From Aristolochia californica (Eukaryota > Streptophyta > Magnoliopsida > Piperales > Aristolochiaceae): a DNA stretch of 64,000 nt. Of the stretch, positions 31,601 through 41,810 are shown piece after piece. A program made the translations under genes and the position numbers. Within the stretch, counting starts at the first letter, position 1; every line of letters starts with the position of its first letter. Location of the stretch: assembly GCA_029961685.1 (NCBI GenBank), contig JARWKL010000003.1, forward strand, positions 16,664,884 through 16,728,883. Reading direction: 5' to 3'. The notes below the pieces were generated by a model. The model did not search any database. It saw only the letters and a list, made by a program, of their open reading frames with translations, and had not been told where the DNA came from.

Positions 31601-32520
31601 TAAAGCTTGGTAGGGAATTACCAGGGTGGGGATCGGCTACTCGGGTCGTAGTTGGAGTGTGCCTGGATGGTGCGACTGGAGATGCTCCCTGAGATGAATT
31701 ATAGCGGCGCCCTTGCCACGTGGAGGAAGTGTTCGTCTCACCCGACTAACCCGGTTTACGTTGCTGCAACTATTGTCGTTGTTCCATTGTTGGGCCATAT
31801 TCATTGTATGAGCTAAATCCGTAGGCATAAGGAGTTCTACCTCTAGCCATAAATACTCATTGAGACCTGTTGTGAATAGGGATACCTGCTGGTCAACCAA
31901 TATCCTCTCACCAGCATGAACCAACTTTTTCTAGAACAGTTTTTGATATTGTTCCACGTAACCAGTTTGTCTCAATAGGACTAACTCTCGCAGGGGGTTG
32001 CTGTTGGCGGCAGATCCAAATCTAACTATGCATAGATTTTTAAATTCTCCCCAAGTCATTCCTGGTCTCTCTTTATCTACTTGAATAACCCATAGCATGG
32101 CTTCATCTGTCATATGGAAAGAGGCTAGTTGCACCTTATCCCATTCAATAGTCCCTTCGTTCAAAAAAAAAATTCACATCTATGCAACCAAATTAAGGGA
32201 TCAACTGAACCATTGAAAGATGGAAACTCTAACTAGGTGTACCTTGGAACTGTGCCTCCATGCTGGGGTCCTTGGACAGTAGTGTGCCCAGGCCACTGCT
32301 CCCCTCTTCTGTGATATGGTTGAGCAACCTCTCTCACCTCTAGACTCTGATGTCTCTCTGGCATAAACTCCGTTAGCATGTTGATGACTCGGCTCATCTC
32401 TTCTTCCAAACCACAAACCTTCCCCAACACTGGTTGTGCTATTTCAAGGCTATCTTCTATCTTTTGTATCCTGATTTGGATTTCTTCATTGCTGATATTA
32501 TCCCCCATGTTACCCTGCTA
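31601..32520 (-). pseudogene. G1 gag
   Basis: Minus-strand fragments: from 32508 MGDNISNEEIQIRIQKIEDS with a coiled-coil-like helix, then (32164-31931) VQLASFHMTDEAMLWVIQVD, MTWGEFKNLCIVRFG and LRELVLLRQTGYVEQYQKLF, the Retrotrans_gag capsid core, then LFTTGLNEYLWLEVELLMPT. At least three frameshifts. Confidence 0.9.
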
Positions 32521-32531
32521 TGATACCAAGT

Positions 32532-33422
32532 TGTTACGGTCCCGGGTCATGGATCGAGTACCACGGCATGGAACTTGAGACTCCAGCACTCAAAATTTAA
32601 ACTCACTTCACGTCAATGGTCTTTATAGGAGTCTTTCTCTTTGACCAGTGCTCGGCCAGGAGGAAAGCTCCTCTTTTGATGGTCTTACAGAGTTGCTGTG
32701 ATAGGTAGGATACCCCACAACAACGCTGGGCTTGCTAGAGCAAGCTACCCTCTTTTCTTGCTCACGACAAAGAGGGTTTGGCCCTCATTGTTGCTGCTCT
32801 AGCTAAAGGTGCAATCCTACTTTCTGAATTAACTTGAAGCATGAGTTTGTGATAGATTATTACCTCTTTCTTGCTTCTATGATCAGCTCCCACGTTGCAT
32901 CGGAATTGCTCAAGATATGAGGATGAAGATCCTCACTTTTATGCTCGGTAAGGGAGGATTCGAGACCTCTCTTGCTGCTCCTGCCGAGAAGGAGGATAGA
33001 CCTCCTCTTTGGACTCGGAAAAGGGGCAGGAAGCTCCTTTTCTTAGTAGGGATGATGGTGGATGAATTTGGGTGAAGATGGATGGCAATGGAGGGTGAAG
33101 GATAGGTTGGATTTTTTACGTAAACCCTAAACTCGAGATCAAGAGGTGATCTCAACCTGTTTACAGTAGTTTATTCTAAAATCTCAAAGCTTACCTATTT
33201 CATTCCTTCCTTTCCCTTAAATAGATCACGTCATGGAGTTTTAGGGTTAGGGTTACAATAATTCCCCATAATGCCCCTACATATAAAGTAATTAGAAATA
33301 ACTCCTACTTAACAATATAAGAAATAAATCCTACTCAAATTAATATAAGAAATAAATCCTATTGAGTGAGTTGTTGTTGCCTCCTTCATTGTGTGACTCA
33401 GTGTGCTATTGAGTCTACAACA
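32532..33422 (-). repeat. 5' LTR of G1
   Basis: Plus-strand TGTTACGGTCCCGGG to GAGTCTACAACA, matching the left LTR along its length. To its left, 'gctatgataccaag' is the primer site on the minus strand with one change. Confidence 0.93.
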
Positions 33423-33427
33423 AATTT

Positions 33428-34331
33428 ACAAACAGAATGGTGTTTACAAAGGCTCTTCCTTTCTTTTGCTTTTCTTCCTGAAATCAAGAGAACAATTACA
33501 ATTTGCACTGCTACATCTTCATAGCATGCACCATAGAAAATTTCTAAAAAAAATTGAGATTTAATAACAAATTGAAAAAACATAAAACAGATGAATCTAA
33601 ACCATGTTTCTCTTGAAGGAAACTCTTATTCCAATCTTAGAATCACCAAAGAAAAGGGTTGACAATAGCATGGATAAAATTCTGAGTTTTATAGGGATGC
33701 AGAATTGATTAGCATTTAGATTTCTCACAATCAGAATCAGGTACCAACCCATGAATCCTCTCTAGAATCACATCTTTAAGATTGAAACAGGAGACACTTC
33801 CCCTTTCCCAGAGTGCCAAGCCATTAGTTTTAATGAAACTTAGGAGAAATTTATTTTCTCTTTTCTTTTTCAACAACCAAGCTAGCAAATAGATGACTCA
33901 ACATTGATCAAAAAGCTTAATACTTTCCAAAAATAGAGACCTTTTAGCAGGAACATTGCACCAATTTGAGAATTTTTTACAACCCACCAGATCCAGCACT
34001 GCTAGTACACTATCAAGAAAATTAATTCCCAAAATCAGCTACATATAATCAAATCAACTCATAGAAGTCAAAACTACTTTTCTTCTGAACCATCCATTGC
34101 ATCAATAACTAACAGAATAAATGCACTTCACAGGTTGAACTGGCAAGAAAATTTTACATGGAAAACTAGACTTATTGAAAGAACATATGAAACAATACAC
34201 GTAATGGAATTGTTGGACAAGATATACCAATCTTGAGCTTCAAATCCCTACACAATTTAATCATGAGAATATGGACCTTAACAAAGATACAACAAAGAAT
34301 TGAACAGACAAAAATATAGAGAGGTCACCCA
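33428..34331. other. Downstream flank of the CDI-type fragment
   Basis: AT-rich, no coding recognised. On the minus strand it follows the stop of the CDI-type ORF, so it may be captured 3' UTR or intron sequence. Confidence 0.4.
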
Positions 34332-34905
34332 TCAACTTACAAGGGAACAATTTTCCCAGTATCTGCTAGTATCTACTTGGCTCCTTATGTACTCCTTCAT
34401 TTCATTCAACCAAAGATGTGCAAAATCACAGGTCTTCCATGCTTTAAACCATGGCCCTCCACTGGTGTAGTGAATAGCCTTTGGGGTGGTGGTTGGGTCA
34501 CTCTCATCAACCTTGTTGTCACCGACCAAGAAATTCCAGACAAATGGGATGGCGCCAATTTCATGATCCTCAAGCCACATGAACCTATGAAGAAATGCAC
34601 CTGTCTGAGAGTTGACCAAATCAGGTGTCAAAACTTTGTTCTTTGGATGACCACAGTTATATAAAACCATGGATGACCAGTTCTTTCTTGGATAAACGGT
34701 TTGTATTGCGCCATCCATCTTGGTGGTTTCCTTTGGCTTGTAATCGTGTTGAACACACATAATTGCATACTTATCATCTAAAAGGTCTGTAAGCTCTTTA
34801 ATGTCAATTGTGCAAAGAAAATCACAGTCCACAAACAATGCCCAACCATCAAAATTCGCAAGATAAGGAAAAAAATTTATCAAACAACCTTTACCCATCA
34901 CGGAA
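34332..34905 (-). pseudogene. CDI: CDI-type nucleotide-diphospho-sugar transferase, C-terminal fragment
   Basis: Uninterrupted minus-strand frame of ~190 residues ending at 34332. Blocks: FPYLANFDGWALFVDCDFLC (the DCD is a glycosyltransferase-type DxD that binds metal and sugar nucleotide), IKELTDLLDDKYAIMCVQHD, KETTKMDGAIQTVYPRKNWS, MVLYNCGHPKN, LVNSQTGAFLHRFMWLEDHE, PFVWNFLVGDNKV, HYTSGGPWFKAWKTCDFAHL. I recognise this as the plant CDI protein family (predicted sugar transferase, exact substrate unknown to me). The first ~70-80 residues of the family are missing; upstream the frame runs into the 396 bp repeat at 34915. No stops in the retained part. It sits inside the DNA-transposon-like element. 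Confidence 0.8.
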
Positions 34906-34914
34906 GCACAAACC

Positions 34915-35240
34915 ATAAAAAATAGAACACCATGTGGTGGATATGTATAACACCCGAATCTCCTCACCACATGGCAAAAACATTCTATAGTACTTCAAAA
35001 ATCCTCAACAACATTCTAAAATATTTCAAAATTAATTAAACTATTTTCACTACTACATATGCACTAAACAATGAGAAAACACACACATCAAGTCCAAATT
35101 CACCGAACACCCCTGGTAGAGCCCCATATAACTTCACAGTCACTACGAACTGTACCTCATCAGTGATGGGGGTCAGGTTTCGTTGGCTAATGGATGCCCG
35201 TGTAGACAACTCAGCCTTGTTTGAATTGGACTAAAAAACC
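34915..35240. repeat. Single copy of the 396 bp repeat
   Basis: Shares 'accatgtggtggatat', 'cccgaatctcctcaccac', 'tccaaattcaccgaacacc', 'tggtagagccccatat' and 'ggtttcgttggctaatgg' with the array at 735-2225, in the same strand sense. It starts at the broken 5' edge of the CDI-type fragment. Confidence 0.85.
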
Positions 35241-35430
35241 CCTAATAAAACCTAAACCTTAAACCATCAAACCCTAAACCCTATCACCTACCAAACTCTA
35301 AACCCTAAACACTAATTCCAGAACATAATACCTGACACCCTAGACCCCCTAAACCTTAAAACCAAACCCTAAAAATAATCCCTAACACGAATCAAGAATT
35401 TAAACGCTAAACCGTAACCCTAAATCCCAT
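35239..35430. repeat. Degenerate telomere-like repeats
   Basis: Repeated CCCTAAA/CCTAAAC words ('accctaaaccct' near 35271, 'aaccctaaac' near 35300, 'ccctaaaccttaaa' near 35346), the plant telomere motif, mixed with diverged units. Interstitial and clearly not a chromosome end. Confidence 0.7.
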
Positions 35431-35564
35431 AATTATGCAAAAATAACCCCCAATTAGGCACTGAAAATAAAATTAAATCAAATAAAACACTAATTTAATG
35501 AAAAAAATTAGGTTTTAGTCATACCTTCTGAAATTTTGGGAAAACCGAAGCCGAAGGGTGAAAT

Positions 35565-35664
35565 CGATGCCGAATGGGGAAATGGATGCCTAATCGAAGT
35601 AGAAATTAAGCAATCGATGCCGAATGGGGAAATGGATGCCTAATCGAAGTAGAAATTAAGCAAT
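35565..35664. repeat. Exact tandem duplication of 50 bp
   Basis: Two identical 50 bp copies (35565-35614 and 35615-35664) starting 'cgatgccgaatgggg'. They lie between the telomere-like block and a purine-rich stretch (35690-36040, 'gagagagggag' type) whose open frames are compositional. Confidence 0.95.
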
Positions 35665-36058
35665 CAGAAGGTATTTTGGGGGAAAGGAGAATAGCCAGAG
35701 AGAGGAGTGGGAAGCTGAAAGGGATAAGAGAGGGAGAAGAGAGAGAAGAAAGGGAGGTTGAGAGGGATAAGAGAGAGAGAGAACGAGAGAGACAAATGGA
35801 GAGCGAGTCCGAGGAAGAGAGGGAGGCACGAGATGAGAGAGGGGGTGCAAGAGAGAGGGCGAGTCCGAGAGATAGAGGCCGGAGATGAGAGGGAGCAGAG
35901 ACGGAGGCCTGCGAATCCGAGAGAAGAGATGCAGCAGCGACGTCGGGGGCATAAGGAGGCGAGAGAGGGAGTGCGGGAGAGAGGAAGAAAAAAAGGGAAA
36001 TGAGGACGCGCGAGAGAGGGGGTGCAAGGAGAGGTGGGAAAATCAAACGTCTCGCATT

Positions 36059-36102
36059 CTTCATCTCAAAGAAGATTAAATATGGCCTTCTTTGAGATGA
36101 AG
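36059..36102. repeat. Perfect 16 bp inverted repeat (hairpin)
   Basis: CTTCATCTCAAAGAAG at 36059-36074 and its exact reverse complement at 36087-36102, separated by 12 bases. It lies ~140 bp inside the right end of the DNA-transposon-like element. Confidence 0.95.
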
Positions 36103-36246
36103 GATTTTAAACCATGGAGATGAAGGACCAATTCATCCCCTGCATCCAGATGAAATGTCATATGCGCTCCACTGACGACTTCAAGTGTTGAAGGGCGTCA
36201 TGCGGTTGAAGATCATCTCGGACTTCAAGTTGACTAACCCCCCTAA

Positions 36247-36725
36247 GGAATACTTATCTAGTGAGTTCTAATCATTCTGTGAGGGTAATGGGCTTATCCA
36301 TCAAACATCGTATGCCTATACCCCTCAATAGAATGGTGTTGCTAAAAGAAAGAATCATCACCTTCTTGAAGTTGCTCGGGGCCTCCTCTACTCCATAAAG
36401 GTACCCTATTTTTTATTGGCCCCATGCTAGACTTATGGCTTATTTTCTTATCAATAGGTTACCTTCATCTGTTTTTCGCAATAAAACTCCTTACTTTGTT
36501 TTATTTCATGGTGAAGATCCCTTTTCTCTTCCTATTAAGGTTTTTGGATGTACATGTTTTGTCCATGTCACTTCACCACAAAAGAGCAAGCTTGATCCTC
36601 ATTCTATGTATATTTTTTTTGGGGTACTCTTGCACCCAGAAAGGATATGTCTGTTATAATCATACCCTTTGGAGGATGTTTGTATCTCGGGATGTGACCT
36701 TCTTTGAGGACACCTCCTTCTACTC
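36247..36725 (+). pseudogene. C3 integrase, second half
   Basis: Integrase resumes after the DNA element: EYLSSEF, CEGNGLIHQTSYAYTPQ, a stop, NGVAKRKNHHLLEVARGLLY (catalytic glutamate position changed to K in VAKRKN), then LINRLPSSVFRNKTPYFVLF, FSLPIKVFGCTCFVHVTSPQ, KLDPHS, GYVCYNHTL, and VSRDVTFFEDTSFY. Split over three frames. Confidence 0.9.
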
Positions 36726-37905
36726 CTCGCATGATTCTCTTCCTGAGTTGACATTTCCTCCTACCACTCCTTGTTCACTTGTGCATTTCAATGTCGTTAT
36801 TACTCAAGCCCTTGAAGCATCGGCTGCCACCTCACCTGTTGAGTTGTCAGATCCACCTGAGGTAAGTCCTTCTCCTCCTATGATTGGGCAAGAATTTGAT
36901 ACTCGGCCTATTGCTTTAAGAAAGGAACATTGTTCCTGTACTACTCACCTTATCTCCAAGTTTATATCTCACCATTACTTGACTTTTGATTGCTCTTAGT
37001 TCCTTGCATCTCTTTCTTCTCATTCCATTCCACAGTCCTTTCATGAGGCCCTGAAGCATCTAGGATGGAAGGTGGCTATGGATAAAGAAATGCACACCTT
37101 ATATGAGAATCAAACCGGTACTTAGCATCACTCACAGAAGGAAAAAAAATCGGTTAGTTGTAAATGGTTTTTTTTTGGTTAAACATAAATTGGATGGGTT
37201 CGTTGCTCGCCTTAAAGCCCGACTTATTGCTAAAGGATACACTCAATGCTATGGGGTAGATTATGAGGTGATCTTCTCTCCTATTAAAAAATTAAATTTG
37301 ATATGTATCTTCTTATCTCTTGCTACTAACTCATCATGGCCTGTATATCAACTTGATGTAAAGAATGCCTTCTTAAATGGTGATATACATGAAAAAATTT
37401 GGTTCAACCACCAAGTTATGTGGCTGAAGGGGAGTCTGTAAGCCGGTTACAAAAATCCTTCCATGGGCTTAAACAGTCCCCTCAGGCTTGGTTTGATAAA
37501 TTTAGCCAAACGCTTCTACGGTTTGGTTTTCATCGGTGCTCAGTAGATCATTTGGTATATTTTAATGATATCGTCAAAGGAGAACTATTGTTAGCTGTAT
37601 ATGTTGATGATATTATCTTAATCGGTGATGATGCACATAGCATACAGGGTGTGAAAAATATTATTTGTCAGGAATTCAAAACTAAAGATATGGGACTGTT
37701 TAAGTATTTTTTGGGCATAGAAGTTCTTCAATCCAAACAAGGGATAATATTGTCTTAGTGGAAATATATCTTGGACCTCCTCGAAGAAACAAGAATGAAG
37801 GGTTGTGACCAATTGACATACCCATGGATAAAAATATAAAATTATGTGCAACAACTGGAGGAGATATTGATATTTGAAAATATCAAAGACTTATGGGAAA
37901 ACTGA
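36726..37905 (+). pseudogene. C3 linker and reverse transcriptase
   Basis: Plus strand: linker with QEFDTRPIALRKEHCSCTTH, then FHEALKHLGWKVAMDKEMHT, VKHKLDGFVARLKARLIAKG, YTQCYGVDYEVIFSP, VYQLDVKNAFLNGDIHEKIW, LQKSFHGLKQSPQAWFDKFS, LAVYVDDIILIGDDAHS (intact catalytic YVDD), MGLFKYFLGIEVLQSKQGII, and past a stop LDLLEETRM. At least two frameshifts (near 37120 and 37400) and a stop at 37756-37758. Confidence 0.92.
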
Positions 37906-38548
37906 TCTATCTTATGGTAACTAGGCCAGAAATATCATATGTTGTAAGCGTGGTGAGTCAATTCATGCACAAACCTCAAGTTACCCACTGGCATGCCTTA
38001 GAGATAATATTCTGATACCTAAAAGCGTGCTTTATAAAAAAAAACATGGGCACTTCAACATAGAAGGCTTCTCATATGAAAATTGGGCTCAATCACCTGA
38101 TGATAGGAAGTCTACATCTAGACATTGCACTCTTGTTGGTGGGAACTTGGTTACATGGAAAAGTAAGAAGCAAAATGTGGTTGCAAGATCTAGCGCTGAA
38201 GCAGAATGCAGAGCTATGGCCCATACAGTTCATGAACTCTTATGGATCAGGACCCTTCTTATCGAATTAGGATTTTATAAAAGAGGTCCCATGGGTCTAC
38301 ATTGCGATAATCAAGCAACCATTCATATTACTTCAAAACCAGACTTCCATGAAAGGACTAAAGACATTGAGGTAGATTTTCACTTTACACGAGAGAAGTT
38401 TCAAGCAGGAATAATCTCCCTCAAACACGTTTCATCTCAAGAGCAAGTAGCAGATATCCTCACTAAACCATTTACCTCTAAAATCTTATCCTTTATATGT
38501 GGCAAGCTGGGTATCTATGATGTTTTTCTCCTCAAGTTTGAGGGGGAG
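37906..38548 (+). pseudogene. C3 RNase H and 3' end
   Basis: The open frame 38027-38566 reads through the whole tail: YENWAQSPDDRKSTSRHC, GGNLVTWKSKKQNVVARSSA, EAECRAMAHTVHELLWIRTL, LGFYKRGPMGLHCDNQATIH, DFHERTKDIEVDFHFTREKF, VADILTKPFTSKILSFICGK. It ends at 'tttgagggggag', the polypurine tract before the LTR at 38549. It is one of the better preserved coding pieces of the window, but upstream RT is broken. Confidence 0.92.
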
Positions 38549-38960
38549 TGTTGGAAGATGGGATAAAGCCCACAAGCTCAAGGCTAGTAAGCCCACACGT
38601 CTAAGTGGTGACATATGGATAAAATAGGATATTTTCCATAAATATGGCATAAAGGTGTAAATACTTGTTCTTTTTATGTCTATTCTTTTATCAAGTTGTA
38701 CCAGTAAGGGCATTGTAAAGTTATAAATAAAGGCATTGGCTAAGAGGTAGAGCATTGAAGCTCTCCCCTCTTTTCTCAAGAAATTCATCCAGCCTCCCTC
38801 CTCTCTTGGTTGGCGCACCTTCTTCTCCCTTAATCTAAACTCTCTCCATCTTGGTTCATCCATTCCCCTTCTCCTTCTCCTTCTCCTCCTCTCCTTCCTC
38901 TCTTCTTCTTCTCCTTCTTCGCTGATCTAAAGTCCTCCACATGGGATCCTAAATTCTACA
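38549..38960 (+). repeat. 3' LTR of C3
   Basis: 412 bp, TGTTGGAAGATGGG to CCTAAATTCTACA. Contains 'ttataaataaaggca' and a pyrimidine-rich leader with an expanded 'ccttctcctt' tract relative to the 5' LTR. Followed by CTTCC, the target duplication. Confidence 0.92.
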
Positions 38961-39115
38961 CTTCCTTAGTCAAATAGACAAGCTCGAGAGATAATATGAA
39001 TCACTCATACAAAACTAAAAGTGGGTCAACAAGGAACCTAGTTTTCCAATCAAAGGAGCACCGGAAAACTAACCACATATATCAATGCTTAATACTCTCC
39101 AAGATCGATGTTACC

Positions 39116-39438
39116 TGGTACTGATTTAGTGATTCCATAATACTGAGATCTACAACTTAGAGTATATTAAAGAAGAAGTGGGAGAGGAGAATAGAAGAAC
39201 AAGTGAAGTGAGGTGGATGAAGAGAGATAAGAACAAACAGTAAAGAGAGAAGAAGATGGACACATAGAGGAGAGAAGAGACGAAAGAAAAAGGGTTCTGG
39301 AAGATATCCAAACCCTCCCCCTTAGACTTTATTTATAGATGTTGAGAGTACATAAATTATAAGTAGAGAGTGAAGAAAAGACAAAGAACGTAAGATATTT
39401 ACAATCATGCAATATATGTTTGTCTATGACTTTCAACA
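39116..39438 (-). repeat. 3' LTR of a truncated minus-strand copia
   Basis: The reverse complement starts TGTTGAAAGTCATAGAC and follows the LTR at 10615-10948. The TATA region 'tttatttatagatg' is at about 39328. 'ctccccctcaagttgg' to its right is the polypurine tract. Confidence 0.82.
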
Positions 39439-39889
39439 CTCCCCCTCAAGTTGGTGACAAAAGCACATTGTATAACCTCAGCTTGGTACATGCAATAGAG
39501 AGAATTTTGGAGTTGGCTGGCTTTGTGAACATATCAGCAAGTTATCTATGATTTGAGATATGTTTAATGCTTATAGTTCCTACTTGACTCTTTCCCCTCA
39601 CAAAGTCACAATCCACCTCGATATATTTCGTTCTCTCATGAAACACTGAGTTGGAGGCAATGTGGATTGCTGCTTGATTATTACAATGAAATTCCATAGG
39701 GCCATCTTTGTGGAATCCCAATTCAGCTAGAATAGAATAGATTTAATCCATAGAAAATTACTTACTGCATGTGCCATGGTTTCGTATTTTGCTTTTGTAC
39801 TAGAACTTGCAATCACATTTTGTTTCTACTCCTTCAAGTAACAAGGTTGCCTCCAATAAGATTACAATATCCTGATGTAGATTTTTTAT
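39439..39889 (-). pseudogene. Copia RNase H tail of the truncated element
   Basis: Minus strand: ILAELGFHKDGPMEFHCNNQ, AAIHIASNSVFHERTKYIEV, DCDFVRGKSQVGTISIKHIS, LADMFTKPANSKILSIACTK, with stops. Cut off at 39889 by the LTR of another minus-strand copia element. The rest of pol is not present. Confidence 0.85.
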
Positions 39890-40379
39890 TATTGAATTTA
39901 GGACCCCATGAATAATATCTCGAGCAAGGGGAGAGAGAAAGAAAAAACAGAAAAGGAAAAGAGGGCTCTCGAATAGAGAGAGGAGAAGAAGAAAAAATTA
40001 AAGAGAGGAGAGGGATTTATTTCACGTGAATGAGAGAAGAGGAGAGCTTGATTGAATGCCTCAACCAAGACCCCCTAATTATACTATTTCCAATACATAA
40101 TTAGGGAAACTCCATAATCAATTATGATTCCTACTTTCCCTTAAATACATCAATCTAAAGAAGATAAATCAATCATATAAATCAAAGAAGATATGCAAAT
40201 CTTTCCAACTCATGTTAGGAAAGATACCAGCTCATCAAGCCGATGTGGGTCCCACTTGATCCTCATATCTTTCAATGTATTCCAACTCATTCCAGCTCAT
40301 GTGGTGACTCCACTTGGCTGACGTCCTCATGGTGGGTCCCACCATAGTTGCACATCTTGATGGGTCCCACATTGAAACA
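39890..40379 (-). repeat. 3' LTR of C2
   Basis: 490 bp, TATTGAATTTAGGACCCC (first G of TG changed to A) to CATTGAAACA, matching the C1 LTRs. Confidence 0.88.
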
Positions 40380-40830
40380 CTCCCCCTGAAGCCGGGGGTG
40401 AGAAAACATCGTAGATGCCCAACTTGTTGTAGATGGTGGACAAAATTATATGAGTGACTGGTTTGGTGAGAATGTTTGCAACCTAGTTCTATGAAGATAT
40501 ATACTTGAGGGATAAGATGCCTGCAGTGAATTTTCCATATGAAGTGATAGTCTATTTCAATATGCTTTGTTCTTTCATGGAAGAATGGATTTGATGTGAT
40601 GTGTATTGCGGCTTGATTATCACCATATAAGTCCATAGGAGCTTCTTTGTAGAATCCTAGTTCAATAAGAAGGGATCTGATCCATATGAGTTCATTGACC
40701 GTGTGTGTCATCGCCCTGTATTCTACTTTTGCACAAGATTGTGCCCCTACATTCTGTTTCATACTTCTCTATGAAACCGAGTTTCCTCCAACCATCGTAC
40801 AATATCCTGAAGTGGATTTTCTATCATTCG
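40380..40830 (-). pseudogene. C2 RNase H
   Basis: Minus-strand frame 40762-40235 begins [74 protein letters not shown]; further on it drifts out of frame and into the LTR. The family motif SSAEAEY is changed to SCAKVEY. Confidence 0.88.
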
Positions 40831-40899
40831 GGGATCATGCCCACTCAGCATCTAATAATCCTTCGATGTCGAAGTGACCATGATTTTTATAGAGAAGTC

Positions 40900-41810
40900 C
40901 ACTTCCTGGTGCTCCTTTCAGATATCACAATATCCTTCCTAGTGCTTGCCAATGACTGAGTTGTGGGTTGTGCATATTTTGACTTATCACACTGACTGCA
41001 TATGAGATATCTGACATCGTTATGTGGAGGAAAATAAGTCTTTCCACCAATCTTTGATTTTTTTCAATGTCTACTTCTTCTCCAGTACCTACACATAATT
41101 TTGTATTTTGGCTTATAGGAGTTTTTGCTGGTCTGCATCCCATCATTCTGGTCTCCTCCAGTAGATCAAGCACATACTTCCTTTGAGATAATATAATGCC
41201 ATGTTTGGATTGTAGTACTTCAATACCCAGAAAATATTTGAGCAATTCGAGATCCTTTGTCTGGAATTCAGCACATATCCTTTCTTTTGTTTTTTGGATT
41301 CCCTAGGGATCACTACCGGTTATATTGATATCATCAACATATACTGCCAAAATTACCTTGCCCTTCGTTGTATCTTTTATAAATACTGAGTGATCTCAGA
41401 GCATCTACGAATTCCGGCCCGTATGAGTGCTTGGCTAAAATTTTCAAACCATGCATGAGGAGATTGTTTCAAACCATAGAGGGCTTTTTGTAGTCAACAT
41501 ACAGACTCCCCCTCAACAACATACCTAGGAGGTTGTTGCATATAAATTTCCTTTTTGATATCCCCATTCTGAAAAGCACTTTTACATCAAGTTGGTATAC
41601 CTGCCAAGAAGAATTAGCGGCCAAAGATAATAATACACCAAAATCATTTTTGCCACTAGAGAGAAGGTTTCCTCATAATCAATGTCATAACTTTGTGTGT
41701 AGCCTTTAGCAACGAGGCTAGCTTTCAGGCGAGCCACGGATCCATCCAGATTGTGTTTCACAGTAAACACCAATTTGCAACCGACGGGTTTCTTAACAGA
41801 CAAAACTGGT
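40900..41810 (-). pseudogene. C2 reverse transcriptase
   Basis: Minus strand: KKPVGCKLVFTVKHNLDGSV, ARLKASLVAKGYTQSYDIDY, EETFSLVAKMI, then (after a frameshift) the QPPRYVV, KQSPHAWFENFSQALI and VYVDDI blocks around 41540-41330, then LKYFLGIEVLQSKHGIILSQ, LDLLEETRMMGCRPAKTPI, FLHITMSDISYAVSVIS. The catalytic YVDD is readable near 41345. Frameshifts near 41580, 41395 and 41250. Confidence 0.88.

Larger units (their letters stand above)
27361..33422 (-). mobile_element. Gypsy element G1 (chromovirus type), full length, dead
   Basis: LTRs 27361-28254 and 32532-33422 (894 and 891 bp), with a perfect target duplication AATTT (27356-27360 and 33423-33427). The minus-strand primer site 'cttggtatcatagc' adjoins the right LTR. 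Domain order on the minus strand is gag, zinc knuckle, protease, reverse transcriptase, RNase H, integrase, chromodomain tail. Integrase after RNase H marks it as Ty3/gypsy. The two LTRs differ by clearly more than isolated changes in their first 100 bases, so the insertion is not recent. Length 6.06 kb, the same as G2 after removing its insertion. Confidence 0.95.
26335..36243. mobile_element. DNA-transposon-like element with terminal inverted repeats, carrying host sequence
   Basis: The left end (26341-26385) reads a G run, then 'aggttagtcgacaaactgg' and 'gatcttca'. The right end (36209-36243), read in reverse, gives a G run, 'ggttagtcaacttgaagtc' and 'gatcttca', an imperfect ~35 bp terminal inverted repeat. 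TAA flanks both ends (26332-26334 and 36244-36246), the target duplication of PIF/Harbinger elements. A 9 bp duplication (CGCTAAGGA/CCCTAAGGA, MULE-like) also fits with one mismatch. Without gypsy G1 the element is ~3.8 kb. Contents: a possible Harbinger C-terminus, a CDI-type gene fragment, one copy of the 396 bp repeat, telomere-like repeats and a purine-rich block. Confidence 0.65.
22316..38960 (+). mobile_element. Copia element C3, full length, heavily interrupted
   Basis: Bounded by matching LTRs (22316-22692 and 38549-38960) and by a perfect 5 bp target duplication CTTCC (22311-22315 and 38961-38965). Primer site, gag, integrase, reverse transcriptase, RNase H and polypurine tract are in plus-strand order. 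Subtracting a TRIM (23694-24038), a solo LTR (25634-26220) and a DNA transposon-like element (26335-36243) leaves ~5.8 kb. The coding parts have stops and frameshifts, so it cannot move on its own. Confidence 0.92.

Noticed and set aside
35606..36079. Several long open frames (up to 152 residues) on both strands
   Set aside because: Low-complexity purine/pyrimidine sequence; the Ser/Leu-rich and Arg/Glu-rich translations are compositional.
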